Shown: positions 15,725 to 24,131, counted from the stretch's first letter. The stretch is DNA of 28,121 nucleotides from Fervidifonticultor_A sp037443565 (GCA_037443565.1 JBBIOB010000037.1:1-28121), one strand, 5' to 3'. Program-made: numbers and translations. The notes: a model not told the origin generated them from the sequence alone.

Positions 15725-17470
15725 TCACCGGTACGGCGTGCGGTAGTAGATCGTTTCGATGTCGTAGAACGCCAGCGGCGCAGGGCTGAAGTTGGCCAGG
15801 GTGTTCCGAAACGCCGGCTGCGTCAGCGTCGTGGTGAAGTAGATGACCGGCACCTGCTCGGCGACGATCTCCTGCCACCGGTCGTAGAGCTGCTTCCGCT
15901 TGCTCTGGTCGACGGTGGTCGCGGCCTGGTCGAAGAGCCGGTCGATCTCGGCTTCCCAGTCGGTGGCCGGTCGCTCCTGCCGCGGCCACCACATGTGGAG
16001 CGAGCCGGTGGAGCGCCAGACGTTCTGCCCGTTGTGCGGCTCGAGCCCGCCGGTCAGGCCGATGACGATGGCCTCCCAGTTGAAGGTCCCAGTCAGCTTG
16101 CCCACCAGCGTGTTGAAGTGCTCGGGCACGAACGTCACCCTCATCCCGAGCCTGGTCAGGTCCTGGCGGACCAGGTTGCCGATGGCCTCGCGGTCGGCGT
16201 TGCCGGCGTTGGTCGAGATCGTGAACTCCACGACGTTGCCGCCCGAGTCCCGCAGCAGGCCGTCCGCGCCCTTGGTGAAGCCGGCCTCGCGGAGCAGCGC
16301 CTCGGCGCGGGCGGGATCATGAGGATACTTGCGGACGTTGGGGTTGAAGAAGAACTTGTTGGCCGGGCTCACCGGCCCCCACTGCGGCGAGGCGCGACCC
16401 GCGTACACCTGACGGATGATCGCGTCCCGGTCGACGGCGTGACTGACCGCCTGGCGGAACCTGACATTCTGGAACCACGTCAGCTTCGGCGGCCGCACCC
16501 CCGCCGGGTTCATGTTGAAGATCAGGAACTCGGTGCCGAACGTGGGCGGCCCGTCGAAGATGGTGAAGTTGCCGGACTGCTGCAGGCGCGCGAACTCCGC
16601 GTACTCGCGCGGCCGCGCGCCGTAGACGTCGGTCTCGCGAGCCTGGAACTTGAGCCGCGCCGCGTCCAGATTCGGGACGATCTCGATGACGATCCGTGCC
16701 AGGTAGGGCAGGCGCTGACCCCGCCGGTCGACCTTCCAGTACCGGCTGTTGCGCGTGTAGATGATCCGCTGGCTCGGCGTGTACGACTGCATGATGAAGG
16801 GACCGTTGCCGATCAGCTCGCGGGGAGGCGTGTTCACGCCCCACGTCCGGTTGAACTCGGCGGCCCCGGCGCGCAGCGCCGCCTCGAGCTTGTGCTTGGG
16901 CACGGGCTGGAGCCCACCGACAGTCCGCAGGAACGGCCCGAACGGCTGCTCGGTCCGAAACTCGACCGTCCGGTCGTCGATCTTGCGGTAGCCGATCTTC
17001 TTGCCGGCAATGGTCAGCACGTCAGGCAGACTCGACTGCACGCCCTCGGCAAAGGCGGCATCGAGCGTGAAGATGACGTCGTCCACGGTCACCGGCCGGC
17101 CGTCGTACCAGGTCACGCCCTGCCGCAGCTTGAACTGCCAGACGCGGCCGTCACGGCTCACGGTCCAGGACTCGGCCAGGTTGGGCTCGACCTCGGTCGT
17201 GAACCGGTTGGTTTCGGCCAGACTCTCGAAGAGGTAGCCCAGCGGCGTCGTCGAGGATGTCTCCTGCGCGACGATCGGGTTGAATGTGCGAGGGTCGGAG
17301 ATCGAGGTCACGACCAGCGTACCCCCGAAGCGCCCGGCCTCGGCCTCAACCAGTTTGGGATTCGGCACGTCCGGCAGCGACGGCCTGGGCGTCTGCGCCC
17401 CAACCGGCGAGACGACCACCAGGCACGCTGCCAGTAGCATCACCACCATCCGCAGAACCGGTGCACCCAT
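15725..17470 (-). CDS. Family 5 extracellular solute-binding protein, peptide ABC transporter (SBP3)
   Basis: From the ATG at 17470 this is 581 residues, starting MGAPVLRMVVMLLAACLVVV. A signal peptide probably ends at VGA-Q; the LAAC inside it could be a lipobox, but the hydrophobic stretch before it is short. Family-5 landmarks are RFGGTLVVTSISDPRTFNPI, LRQGVTWYDGRPVTVDDVIF, NGPFIMQSYTPSQRIIYTRN, RQAVSHAVDRDAIIRQVYAG, DPARAEALLREAGF and EIVAEQVPVIYF. The frame is open far upstream into pcrA, but GGAGG sits 6 bases before 17470 and a promoter lies 68-95 bases upstream. It is first gene of unit 3. It is more distant from SBP1 and SBP2 than they are from each other, so a different ligand range is likely. 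Confidence 0.92.
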   Translation of the reverse strand: MGAPVLRMVVMLLAACLVVVSPVGAQTPRPSLPDVPNPKLVEAEAGRFGGTLVVTSISDPRTFNPIVAQETSSTTPLGYLFESLAETNRFTTEVEPNLAESWTVSRDGRVWQFKLRQGVTWYDGRPVTVDDVIFTLDAAFAEGVQSSLPDVLTIAGKKIGYRKIDDRTVEFRTEQPFGPFLRTVGGLQPVPKHKLEAALRAGAAEFNRTWGVNTPPRELIGNGPFIMQSYTPSQRIIYTRNSRYWKVDRRGQRLPYLARIVIEIVPNLDAARLKFQARETDVYGARPREYAEFARLQQSGNFTIFDGPPTFGTEFLIFNMNPAGVRPPKLTWFQNVRFRQAVSHAVDRDAIIRQVYAGRASPQWGPVSPANKFFFNPNVRKYPHDPARAEALLREAGFTKGADGLLRDSGGNVVEFTISTNAGNADREAIGNLVRQDLTRLGMRVTFVPEHFNTLVGKLTGTFNWEAIVIGLTGGLEPHNGQNVWRSTGSLHMWWPRQERPATDWEAEIDRLFDQAATTVDQSKRKQLYDRWQEIVAEQVPVIYFTTTLTQPAFRNTLANFSPAPLAFYDIETIYYRTPYR

Positions 17471-17537
17471 CTGCCCCCTCCTCACATCGGCCGGGCCTCT
17501 TCGGGGCTCCGGCATGAGGTGTCGTCCACTACACCGC

Positions 17538-17565
17538 AGTATACCCGAGTGAACACCCGCTGCAA
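17538..17565 (-). promoter_or_regulatory. Sigma-70-type promoter for transporter unit 3
   Basis: On the minus strand TTGCAG (17565-17560) and TATACT (17543-17538) are separated by 16 bases. Transcription would start near 17531, giving a leader of about 60 bases before SBP3. It lies in the 164-base gap downstream of pcrA and is AT-richer than its surroundings. Confidence 0.65.
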
Positions 17566-17634
17566 CCCGAAGGCCCCGACCGTGGGTCAGACCCGTCTGC
17601 GCCGTCCCTACGCTGTAGACAGGGGAGAGGTTCC

Positions 17635-19806
17635 TCACTCGGCCCGTTCCAGCGGCGCGTAGCTGAGGGCCAGGCGTTTCACGGCGCCGGCGAACTGTAC
17701 CGTGACGATGGCCGCTGCACCCTCGCCTTCGACTTCCAGCACCCGTCCCTCGCCGAATTTCAGGTGGCGCACTCGGGCGCCCACCTCGAACTGCTGTACC
17801 GGCCTGGCCGCTCCGTCGCCGCCTGCCCGGGACCGGGCCTGGCCCGCGGGGGCGACGACCTCCCAGGGATGACGCGCCGCCACGGCGGTGACGAGCCGCT
17901 CTGGAATCTCCTCCAGGAACCGCGACGGCACGCCCAGGTGAGGGCTGCCGAACACCGAACGGCTGCGGGCGTGCGTCAGGATCAGGCGCTGCTTGGCCCG
18001 CGTGAACCCGACGTAGCACAGCCGCCGCTCCTCGTCCAGGCCGCCCTCCTCGTCCAGGGCGCGGACGTGCGGACACAGGCCTTCCTCCAGACCGGTAACG
18101 ATCACTGCGGGGAACTCGAGCCCCTTGGCGCTGTGCAGCGTCATCAGGGTCACGCGGTCGACATCGTCGCGATAGGCGTCGATGTCGGCCACCAGCGCCA
18201 GGTGCTGGAGGAATGCCGCGACGTGCGGCTCCCCGGCGGCCTCCTCCACCTCACGGGCCACGGTCACCAGCTCACGCAGGTTCTCGAGGCGCTCCTGGGC
18301 CTCGTCTGTAGCCTCGGCTTCGAGCATGGCCTGGTAGCCGGTCGTGGTGATGGCGCGGGCAATCACCTGGCTGGCTGGGAGGCGGCCGGCGTCGTCGGCC
18401 AGACGCGCGATGACCGCCGCGAACTCCTCCAGGGCACGCGCCGCCGCCCGTGGCAGGTCGCCGAGCGCCTCGGGCCGGTGCATCGCGTCGAGCATCGTGC
18501 ACCCGGCCGCGGCGGCGTAGGCGGCGAGCCGACCAAGGGTCATGTCCCCGATGCCACGGCGGGGTGTGGCAAGCGCGCGGCGCAGGCTCACGTCATCTCC
18601 CGGCGCAATCGCGAGACGGAGGTACGCAAGGAGATCCTTGACCTCCTTGCGCTCGTAGAACCGGACCCCCCCGACCACCTGGTAGGGCACGCCGGCCTTC
18701 AGGCACTCCTCTTCCAGCAGCCGGGACTGCGCGTTGGTGCGGTACAGGACCGCGATGTCACGCAGGCGCAGGCCGTCGGCGGCCTGCGCGCGGATCTGCT
18801 CGACGACGTAGCGCGCCTCGTCGCTGCCGTCCAACGCCTCGTACACCGTGACCGGCACCCCGTCGTCGTTGCCCGTCCACAGCTCCTTGGGGTGGCGGTG
18901 TGGATTGTTCTGGATCACCGCGTGCGCCGCGGCCAGGATGGTCTTGGTGGAGCGGTAGTTCTGGGCCAGGGTGACCACGGTGGCGTCGGGGTAGTCGCGC
19001 TCGAACTCCAATATGTTGCGGATGTCGGCGCCGCGCCATGCGTAGATCGACTGGTCATCATCTCCCACCACGGTCACGTTCCGGTGCAGCCCCGAGACGG
19101 CCCGCACCAGCAGGTACTGCGCGTGGTTCGTGTCCTGATACTCGTCCACCAGCACGTGCTCGAACCGCTCCTGGTATCGCCGCATCACATCGGGGTGCTC
19201 GTCGAAGAGGCGCAGCGTCTCACACAGCAGGTCGTCGAAGTCCAGCGCGCCGCGCGCGCGCAGCTCGGCCTCGTAGGCGCGCCACACGCGCACGGCGGCC
19301 TCTTCCATGAACGTGGACGCGCGGGCGGCGTAGCGCGCGACATCCAGCGCCTCGTCCTTCGCCTTGCCGATCATGGCGTGGATGACCGCCGGCGGGTAGC
19401 GCCGCTCGTCGAGGCGCAGGTCGGCCAGGCAGTCACGGATCACACGCCGCTGGTCGTCCTCGTCGTAGATGGTGAAGGTCCGCGGCACCCCGATGTGCTC
19501 GCCGTCGGCCCGCAGGATGCGGCTGCAGACGGCGTGGAACGTGCCGATCCAGATCGGCCGGGCCACCGGCCCGCCGAGCAGCGCGTCGACGCGTTCGCGC
19601 ATCTCGCGCGCCGCCTTGTTGGTGAACGTCACCGCGAGGATCCGCGACGGGGCCACGCCGCGCTCGCGGATCAGGTAGGCGATGCGGTGCGTGAGCACGC
19701 GGGTCTTCCCGGACCCGGCACCGGCCAGGATCAGCAGCGGGCCGCCGGGATGGACAACCGCGTCGCGCTGCTGTGGATTCAGCGATGCGAGGAGGCGCTC
19801 AGTCAA
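17635..19806 (-). CDS. pcrA: UvrD/Rep-family DNA helicase, PcrA type
   Basis: This superfamily-1 3'-5' DNA helicase of 723 residues has the usual PcrA length. Motifs in order: LNPQQRDAV Q-motif, Walker A LAGAGSGKT (residues 28-35), VTFTNKAAREMRER, motif II VDEYQDTN, motif III GDDDQSIYAWRGAD, motif IV LAQNYRSTKTIL, motif V TLHSAKGLEFPAVIVTGLEE and motif VI YVGFTRAKQRL. The C-terminus (FEVGARVRHLKFGEGRVLEV to the end) is the Tudor-like domain that contacts RNA polymerase in Bacillus PcrA. I chose TTG at 19806: it overlaps the Uma2 stop (TTGACTGA), and protein similarity begins there (TERLLASLNPQQ). No strong ribosome-binding site is seen, consistent with coupling. Roles: nucleotide excision repair, rolling-circle replication, removal of replication-transcription conflicts. 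Confidence 0.94.
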   Translation of the reverse strand: MTERLLASLNPQQRDAVVHPGGPLLILAGAGSGKTRVLTHRIAYLIRERGVAPSRILAVTFTNKAAREMRERVDALLGGPVARPIWIGTFHAVCSRILRADGEHIGVPRTFTIYDEDDQRRVIRDCLADLRLDERRYPPAVIHAMIGKAKDEALDVARYAARASTFMEEAAVRVWRAYEAELRARGALDFDDLLCETLRLFDEHPDVMRRYQERFEHVLVDEYQDTNHAQYLLVRAVSGLHRNVTVVGDDDQSIYAWRGADIRNILEFERDYPDATVVTLAQNYRSTKTILAAAHAVIQNNPHRHPKELWTGNDDGVPVTVYEALDGSDEARYVVEQIRAQAADGLRLRDIAVLYRTNAQSRLLEEECLKAGVPYQVVGGVRFYERKEVKDLLAYLRLAIAPGDDVSLRRALATPRRGIGDMTLGRLAAYAAAAGCTMLDAMHRPEALGDLPRAAARALEEFAAVIARLADDAGRLPASQVIARAITTTGYQAMLEAEATDEAQERLENLRELVTVAREVEEAAGEPHVAAFLQHLALVADIDAYRDDVDRVTLMTLHSAKGLEFPAVIVTGLEEGLCPHVRALDEEGGLDEERRLCYVGFTRAKQRLILTHARSRSVFGSPHLGVPSRFLEEIPERLVTAVAARHPWEVVAPAGQARSRAGGDGAARPVQQFEVGARVRHLKFGEGRVLEVEGEGAAAIVTVQFAGAVKRLALSYAPLERAE

Positions 19807-20353
19807 TCTCTGCGAACAGCGCCCGAAGCGGCAACTCGAAGTCTGGGATCGGAGGCACCCCGCGCAGCACCTCATCCTCCGTGAATCGCGTGACATCGGT
19901 ACGCGTGTGCACGCTCACGGTCCGCGCGTCAGGGTCAACAACCCACACCGAGCGCGCCCCGGCCTTCACATAGTCGGCGACCTTCGCCGCCACCTCGGCC
20001 GGGCGGTCATCGGGCGAAAGCACCTCAACCGCGAGATCGGGCGGGCCCGGGAAGAACTTCGCAGGCAACGGTGACGGTACGCGGTCTCGCAGGACAACCG
20101 CGACATCGGGCGCCCGGACTGTAGGAGGCTCGACGGTTAGGATGAAACCGGCATCAGGCACTGCGATGCCGAGGCCGCGGGCGGCCACGTGTTCGCGGAG
20201 TCGCTGGAACAGGCCGCCGGCCAGCGCCCCATGGCGAAATCCCGGCGGAACCAGCTCGACCACCTGCCCTGCGACGAGCTCTGCCCTGGGTAGCCGATGG
20301 GCCAGGTGCCAGAACTCCTCGACGGAGGTTGGGGTCCGGATCTCAGGCGCCAT
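19799..20353 (-). CDS. Uma2-family (DUF820) restriction-endonuclease-fold protein
   Basis: This 184-residue protein is full length for the Uma2 family. It has the N-terminal SVEEFWHLAHRLPRAELVAG with ELVxGxVVELVPPGFRHG. The PD-(D/E)XK core is APDVAVVL (Asp83), then PDLAVEVLSPDDRPAEVAAK (Asp106, Glu110, Lys124), KVADYVKAGARSVWVVDPDA and VSVHT. Uma2 proteins are predicted nucleases of uncertain function, abundant in cyanobacteria, Chloroflexota and related phyla and usually found in multiple dispersed copies. The ATG at 20353 lies 6 bases after an extended -10 element, so the mRNA is probably leaderless. Its stop overlaps the pcrA start by 8 bases, making the nuclease gene the entry point for helicase expression. 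Confidence 0.88.
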   Translation of the reverse strand: MAPEIRTPTSVEEFWHLAHRLPRAELVAGQVVELVPPGFRHGALAGGLFQRLREHVAARGLGIAVPDAGFILTVEPPTVRAPDVAVVLRDRVPSPLPAKFFPGPPDLAVEVLSPDDRPAEVAAKVADYVKAGARSVWVVDPDARTVSVHTRTDVTRFTEDEVLRGVPPIPDFELPLRALFAEID

Positions 20354-20359
20354 GGTGAG

Positions 20360-20368
20360 AGTATAGCA
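20360..20368 (-). promoter_or_regulatory. Extended -10 promoter giving a leaderless Uma2-pcrA transcript
   Basis: The minus strand reads TGCTATACT (20368-20360), matching the extended -10 consensus TGnTATAAT with one mismatch. No good -35 is at 16-18 bases, which extended -10 promoters tolerate. Only 6 bases separate TATACT from the ATG, so the expected start point coincides with the start codon. Confidence 0.6.
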
Positions 20369-20447
20369 TCCTCCAAATCAGTCCCCCATCAAGTCCATCG
20401 GCAAGTGGCCCCGCATCCTTCAGGGGCCTTCTGGGGTCCTTCGAGGA

Positions 20448-20627
20448 TCAGATGTCCGCTGGACCGAAACGCTGGATGCCCGGCACCCTGTTGAACGTGG
20501 CGTCAGCCGACGCCAGCATCGACACACCGGCCTCCCGTATGTGGCAGGGGACGAGCGAGTCGTCGTCGCACGCTGCACAACCCGGTCCCACGGTAGTGCT
20601 CGGTGGACTAGATCTCGAGAAGACGAT
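20448..20627 (-). pseudogene. Remnant of a PIN-domain (VapC-like) gene, C-terminal end
   Basis: Between guaA and the Uma2 gene a short minus-strand frame, bounded upstream by an in-frame TAG (20630-20628), ends in a PIN-like C-terminus. DDSLVPCHIREAGVSMLASA, followed by DATFNRVPGIQRF, resembles the DAxxxAxxxxxG...TxDxxFxRxPG pattern around the last acidic residues of PIN nucleases. The first acidic residues and a sensible start are absent, and the guaA stop lies 12 bases beyond the upstream TAG. I read it as debris of a lost toxin gene. The match is by eye and short. The rest of the gap (20369-20447) holds only a weak 6-bp inverted repeat (20407-20428). Confidence 0.42.
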
Positions 20628-20639
20628 CTAGACAGGAAA

Positions 20640-22244
20640 CTATTCCCACTCGATGGTCGCCGGGGGCTTGCTCGTGATGTCGTAGACGACGCGCGTGACG
20701 CCGGGCACCTCGCGCGTGATCCGGCTGGCCATCGCCTCGAGCACCTCGTCGGGCAGGCGCGCCCAGTCGGCCGTCATCCCGTCCTCGCTGGTGACCGCAC
20801 GCACGACCACCACCTGGCCGTACGTCCGCGCGTCCCCCATCACGCCGACGGTGTGGACCGGCAGCAGCACCCCGAACGCCTGCCAGATCTCCAGGGCCAG
20901 CCCAGCCTCCCGGAGCTCGTCCAGGATGATCGCGTCCGCCTCGCGCAGCAGGTCCAGCTTCTCGGCGGTCACGTCGCCCAGCACGCGGATCGCCAGGCCC
21001 GGCCCCGGGAAGGGATGGCGGGCGATCATCCGGTCGGGTAGGCCGAGTTGCCGCGCGACCTCGCGCACCTCGTCCTTGAACAGGTCGCGGAACGGCTCGA
21101 CCAGGCTGAACCGCATGCGCTCCGGGAGGCCGCCGACGTTGTGGTGGGTCTTGATGCGCGCCGCCGTGCGGGTGCCGCTTTCGATCACGTCAGGGTAGAG
21201 CGTCCCCTGCACCAGGAAGTCCACCTGTCCCAGGCGCTGGGCCTCGTCCTCGAACACGCGCACGAACTCCTCACCGATCGCCCGGCGCTTCTGCTCGGGG
21301 TCGGTGACGCCGGCCAGGCGCGCCAGGAACCGGTCGCGCGCGTTGACGTGGATCAGCGGAACCTGGAACGCGTCGCGGAAGGTCGCGACAACCTGCTCCG
21401 GCTCGCCCAGGCGCATCAGCCCGTGGTCCACGAAGATACACGTGAGCTGGTCGCCGATCGCCCGGTGCACCAACGCCGCGGCCGTGGCCGAGTCGACCCC
21501 GCCCGACAGCGCGCACAGGACCCGGCCCGACCCAACCTGCTGGCGCACCGCGCCGATGCTCCGGTCGATGAACGAGGTCATCGTCCAGGTGGGCTGGCAG
21601 CCGCAGACCTGGTAGAGGAAGTTGCGCAGGACCTCGATCCCCCAGGGCGTGTGTGAGACCTCGGGGTGGAACTGCAGGCCGTACAGGCGGCGGCTCCGGT
21701 CGGCCATCGCCGCGATCGGCGTCCGGTCGGTATGGGCCAGGGCGACGAACCCTCCGGGCAGAGCCGTGATCGAGTCGCCGTGGCTCATCCAGCAGATGAG
21801 GCGCGGCTCCAGCCCGGCGAACAGGTCCGCCCCGTCGTCCACGAACAGCCGGGCGCGGCCGTACTCGCGCTGCGCCGCCGCCGCCGTGCCGCCGCCGGGC
21901 AGCAGGTGCGCCATCAGCTGCATCCCGTAGCAGATGCCCAGCGCGGGAATCCCGGCGTCGAAGATCGCGGGGTCGATCCGCGGCGCGCCTGGGTCGTAGA
22001 CGCTGGCCGGCCCGCCGGAGAACACCAGCCCCTGGGGCCGGTGGGCGAGAATCCGTTCCAGCGGGGTGTCGAACGGCAGGATGATGCTGTAGACGCGGCT
22101 CTCACGGATGCGGCGGGCGATGAGCTGGGCATACTGCGCGCCGAAGTCCAACACGATGACGGGCCGCAGGGGCGCGTCGCTCCCGGTCCCGAGGTGGAGG
22201 GTCGGCTGGGGGAGCGTCACACTCACGGTGTCGGCTCTTCCCAT
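20640..22244 (-). CDS. guaA: GMP synthase (glutamine-hydrolysing)
   Basis: The 534-residue two-domain GMP synthase converts XMP to GMP with ATP and glutamine. The N-terminal class-I amidotransferase has IVLDFGAQYAQLIARRIRE, oxyanion-strand GLVFSGGPASVY, nucleophile Cys105 in LGICYGMQL, and His193/Glu195 in QFHPEVSHT. The ATP pyrophosphatase domain has the P-loop ALSGGVDSATAA (about 245-256) and IFVDHGLMRLGE. The C-terminal dimerisation domain ends with the invariant ITSKPPATIEWE. The ATG at 22244 leaves about 28 residues before the first conserved strand, slightly long; an in-frame GTG at 22226 is possible. guaB3 ends 32 bases upstream. It is the third gene after the hpt promoter. A much longer open frame upstream is a shadow of guaB3. 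Confidence 0.95.
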   Translation of the reverse strand: MGRADTVSVTLPQPTLHLGTGSDAPLRPVIVLDFGAQYAQLIARRIRESRVYSIILPFDTPLERILAHRPQGLVFSGGPASVYDPGAPRIDPAIFDAGIPALGICYGMQLMAHLLPGGGTAAAAQREYGRARLFVDDGADLFAGLEPRLICWMSHGDSITALPGGFVALAHTDRTPIAAMADRSRRLYGLQFHPEVSHTPWGIEVLRNFLYQVCGCQPTWTMTSFIDRSIGAVRQQVGSGRVLCALSGGVDSATAAALVHRAIGDQLTCIFVDHGLMRLGEPEQVVATFRDAFQVPLIHVNARDRFLARLAGVTDPEQKRRAIGEEFVRVFEDEAQRLGQVDFLVQGTLYPDVIESGTRTAARIKTHHNVGGLPERMRFSLVEPFRDLFKDEVREVARQLGLPDRMIARHPFPGPGLAIRVLGDVTAEKLDLLREADAIILDELREAGLALEIWQAFGVLLPVHTVGVMGDARTYGQVVVVRAVTSEDGMTADWARLPDEVLEAMASRITREVPGVTRVVYDITSKPPATIEWE

Positions 22245-22276
22245 CCTCGCGGGTTCTGCGTCACAACCGCACCGCG

Positions 22277-23482
22277 CTACCGACCCTGCCCGACCTTCTG
22301 GCTGAACTGGACCGCCTTGCCCTCGCTGGCCAGCGTCGGCGCGATGACCACCTCGGCCCGGTGCATCTCGCGGATCGTGGCCGCGCCGCACATCCCCATG
22401 GCCGTCCGCAGCGCCTCGACCAGGTTGTGCGAGCCGTCGTCGACCCCAGCGGGGCCGAGCAGGATCTGCTGCAGCGTGCCGGTGGTGCCGACCTTGATGC
22501 GCGTGCCGCGCGGCAGCGCCGCGTGCGGCGTCGCCATCCCCCAGTGCCAGCCGCGGCCCGGGGCCTCGGCGGCGCGCGCCAGCGCCGACCCCAGCATGAC
22601 CCCGTCGGCGCCGCAGGCGATCGCCTTGGCCACGTCGCCGCCCACCGCGATCCCACCGTCGGCCACGATCGGCACGTACCGCCCGGTGCGGCGCTCGTGG
22701 TCGTCGCGCGCCGCGGCCACATCGCAGATCGCGGTGGCCTGCGGCACGCCGATGCCGAGCACACGGCGGCTGGTGCAGGCCGCGCCGGGTCCCACGCCGA
22801 CGAAGAGTGCCGCCACGCCAGCGTCGAGGAGACCCGCAGCCGCCTCGTAGCCCACGCAGTTGCCCGCCATGACGGGGATGTGGAGCCGCAGGATCAACCC
22901 GCGCAGCGACGTCGCCCGGCCGCGTGTGGACCGGTGTTCTTCCGTGACCACGGTCGACTGCACCAGCAGCAGGTTGGCGCCCGCCTCCTCGGCCAGCGGC
23001 CCCAGGCGCGGTGCGGACGACGGCGTCACCGAGACGCAGCACAGCGCCCCCTGCGCCTTGATCGCCTGCACGCGCGCGGCGACGAGGCCCTCGCTGATCG
23101 GCTGCCGGTACAGCCGCTGCATAAGCCCGATCACGTCCTCCGGCCCGGCCGCGGCGATCGCCGCCAGCGGCTCGGCGGGATCCGGGTAGCGGGTCTGCAG
23201 GCCCTCGAGGTTCAGCACCGCCAGTCCGCCGAGCGCCGAGATGATCCCGGCGGTACGGGCGTCCACCACACTGTCCATGGCGGCGGCGACGAACGGCAGA
23301 CGAAAGGTGTGCCCGCCAGCCTGCCACGAGCAGTCGACGTCCTCAGGGTCAAGGGTCGCGGCGGCCGGCACCAGGGCGATCTCGTCGAGGCTGTAGGTCC
23401 GCCTGATCCGCCGCCCGACTCCAAGCGCCATGTCGCCCTCGAGGTCCTGGATCCGGCCGACCTCGCATGTCTGCGTCCGCAT
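22277..23482 (-). CDS. guaB3: GuaB3-type IMP dehydrogenase family protein (no CBS domains)
   Basis: This 401-residue TIM-barrel protein has the GuaB3 subfamily opening (GVGRRIRRTYSLDEIALVPA, then DVDCSWQAGG) and no CBS insert; canonical IMPDH is about 485 residues. Visible are LPFVAAAMDSV, GGLAVLNLEGLQ, the IMP-binding loop GVGPGAACTSRRVLGIGVPQ with the catalytic-type Cys236, and VADGGI. The VPQ after the cysteine loop resembles IMPDH rather than the YPQ of GMP reductase. GuaB3 members in actinobacteria were long of uncertain role, while a cyanobacterial one has been described as an IMP dehydrogenase. Position between hpt and guaA fits IMP to XMP conversion. The ATG has GGAGGTGA 6 bases upstream; hpt ends 18 bases before it. 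Confidence 0.88.
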   Translation of the reverse strand: MRTQTCEVGRIQDLEGDMALGVGRRIRRTYSLDEIALVPAAATLDPEDVDCSWQAGGHTFRLPFVAAAMDSVVDARTAGIISALGGLAVLNLEGLQTRYPDPAEPLAAIAAAGPEDVIGLMQRLYRQPISEGLVAARVQAIKAQGALCCVSVTPSSAPRLGPLAEEAGANLLLVQSTVVTEEHRSTRGRATSLRGLILRLHIPVMAGNCVGYEAAAGLLDAGVAALFVGVGPGAACTSRRVLGIGVPQATAICDVAAARDDHERRTGRYVPIVADGGIAVGGDVAKAIACGADGVMLGSALARAAEAPGRGWHWGMATPHAALPRGTRIKVGTTGTLQQILLGPAGVDDGSHNLVEALRTAMGMCGAATIREMHRAEVVIAPTLASEGKAVQFSQKVGQGR

Positions 23483-23500
23483 GCCCCGTCACCTCCGAGA

Positions 23501-24046
23501 CTAGGGTCCGTAGAGCTCCGGCTTCAACACCGCGATGTAAGGCAGATTCCGGTACCGCCCCGCGTAGTCGAGACCGTATCCAATGACAAACTTGTCAGGA
23601 ATCTCGAACCCCGAGAAGTCGATCGCCACCTCGCGGCGACGCCGCGGCTTCTTGTCGAGCAGCGCGCACACGCGCAGCGACGCCGGATAGCGCGCCTTGA
23701 GCGTCTCGAGCAGGTAGTCCATGGTCAGGCCCGTGTCGATGATGTCGTCGACGACCAGCACGTGCCGACCCTCGATGCTCTGGTCGAGGTCCTTGAGGAT
23801 GCGGACGATGCCGCTGCTCTCGGTACCGGTGCCGTAGGACTGCGTGGCCATGAAGTCGACGTGGCAGGGAATGGGAATCGCGCGCAGCAGATCGGCGAGA
23901 AACACGAAGGCACCCGTGAGGATGCCTACGAGAAGCGGTTCTTTGTCGTTGTAGTCGAGCCCGATCCGCCGGCCGAGTTCCCGGATTCGGTCCTGCAGGA
24001 CCTCCTCCGGGATGAGGACTTCCTCGATGTCATCCGCCAGTGTCAA
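23501..24046 (-). CDS. hpt: Hypoxanthine(-guanine) phosphoribosyltransferase
   Basis: This 181-residue type-I phosphoribosyltransferase has the usual length for bacterial HPRT. Landmarks are the PRPP loop HVLVVDDIIDTGLTMDYL (about residues 95-112), LLVGILTGAFVFLADLLRAI near residue 40-57, the flexible loop MATQSYGTGTESSG and the purine-binding DKFVIGYGLDYAGRYRNLPY. It makes IMP (and GMP) from hypoxanthine (and guanine) plus PRPP in the cytoplasm. The start is a TTG at 24046: GAGGTGA lies 9 bases upstream and no ATG/GTG is better placed. A near-consensus promoter is 32-60 bases upstream. It is the first gene of hpt-guaB3-guaA. No hpt-tilS-ftsH context is seen, the arrangement common in Bacillota. 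Confidence 0.94.
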   Translation of the reverse strand: MTLADDIEEVLIPEEVLQDRIRELGRRIGLDYNDKEPLLVGILTGAFVFLADLLRAIPIPCHVDFMATQSYGTGTESSGIVRILKDLDQSIEGRHVLVVDDIIDTGLTMDYLLETLKARYPASLRVCALLDKKPRRRREVAIDFSGFEIPDKFVIGYGLDYAGRYRNLPYIAVLKPELYGP

Positions 24047-24077
24047 TGGATGTCTTCACCTCGTGGGGATTAGCGAC

Positions 24078-24106
24078 ATTATAGGGTCGGCTTCATAGGC
24101 CGTCAA
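24078..24106 (-). promoter_or_regulatory. Near-consensus sigma-70 promoter for hpt-guaB3-guaA
   Basis: The minus strand has TTGACG (24106-24101), a 17-base spacer and TATAAT (24083-24078). Transcription would start near 24071, leaving a leader of about 24 bases with the GAGGTGA ribosome-binding site. No aptamer fits in so short a leader, so a purine riboswitch is excluded downstream of this promoter. Confidence 0.85.
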
Positions 24107-24131
24107 TCCGAATAATTACTGATGCCCCCGC

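Noticed and set aside
17452..17480. SBP3 as a lipoprotein (LAAC in the signal region)
   Set aside because: Only a short hydrophobic run precedes the cysteine and a normal cleavage site (VGA-Q) follows, so the call is left open and not made.
17471..18076. Upstream extension of SBP3 to 783 residues
   Set aside because: It runs through a promoter and into pcrA; the signal peptide and ribosome-binding site fix the start at 17470.
17764..19884. Long plus-strand open frame opposite pcrA
   Set aside because: Antisense shadow; pcrA carries all helicase motifs on the other strand.
20640..23327. An 895-codon minus-strand frame that could look like a fusion of an unknown domain to GMP synthase
   Set aside because: The upstream third is guaB3 read in another frame; guaA similarity starts only near 22200 and guaB3 is a separate gene.
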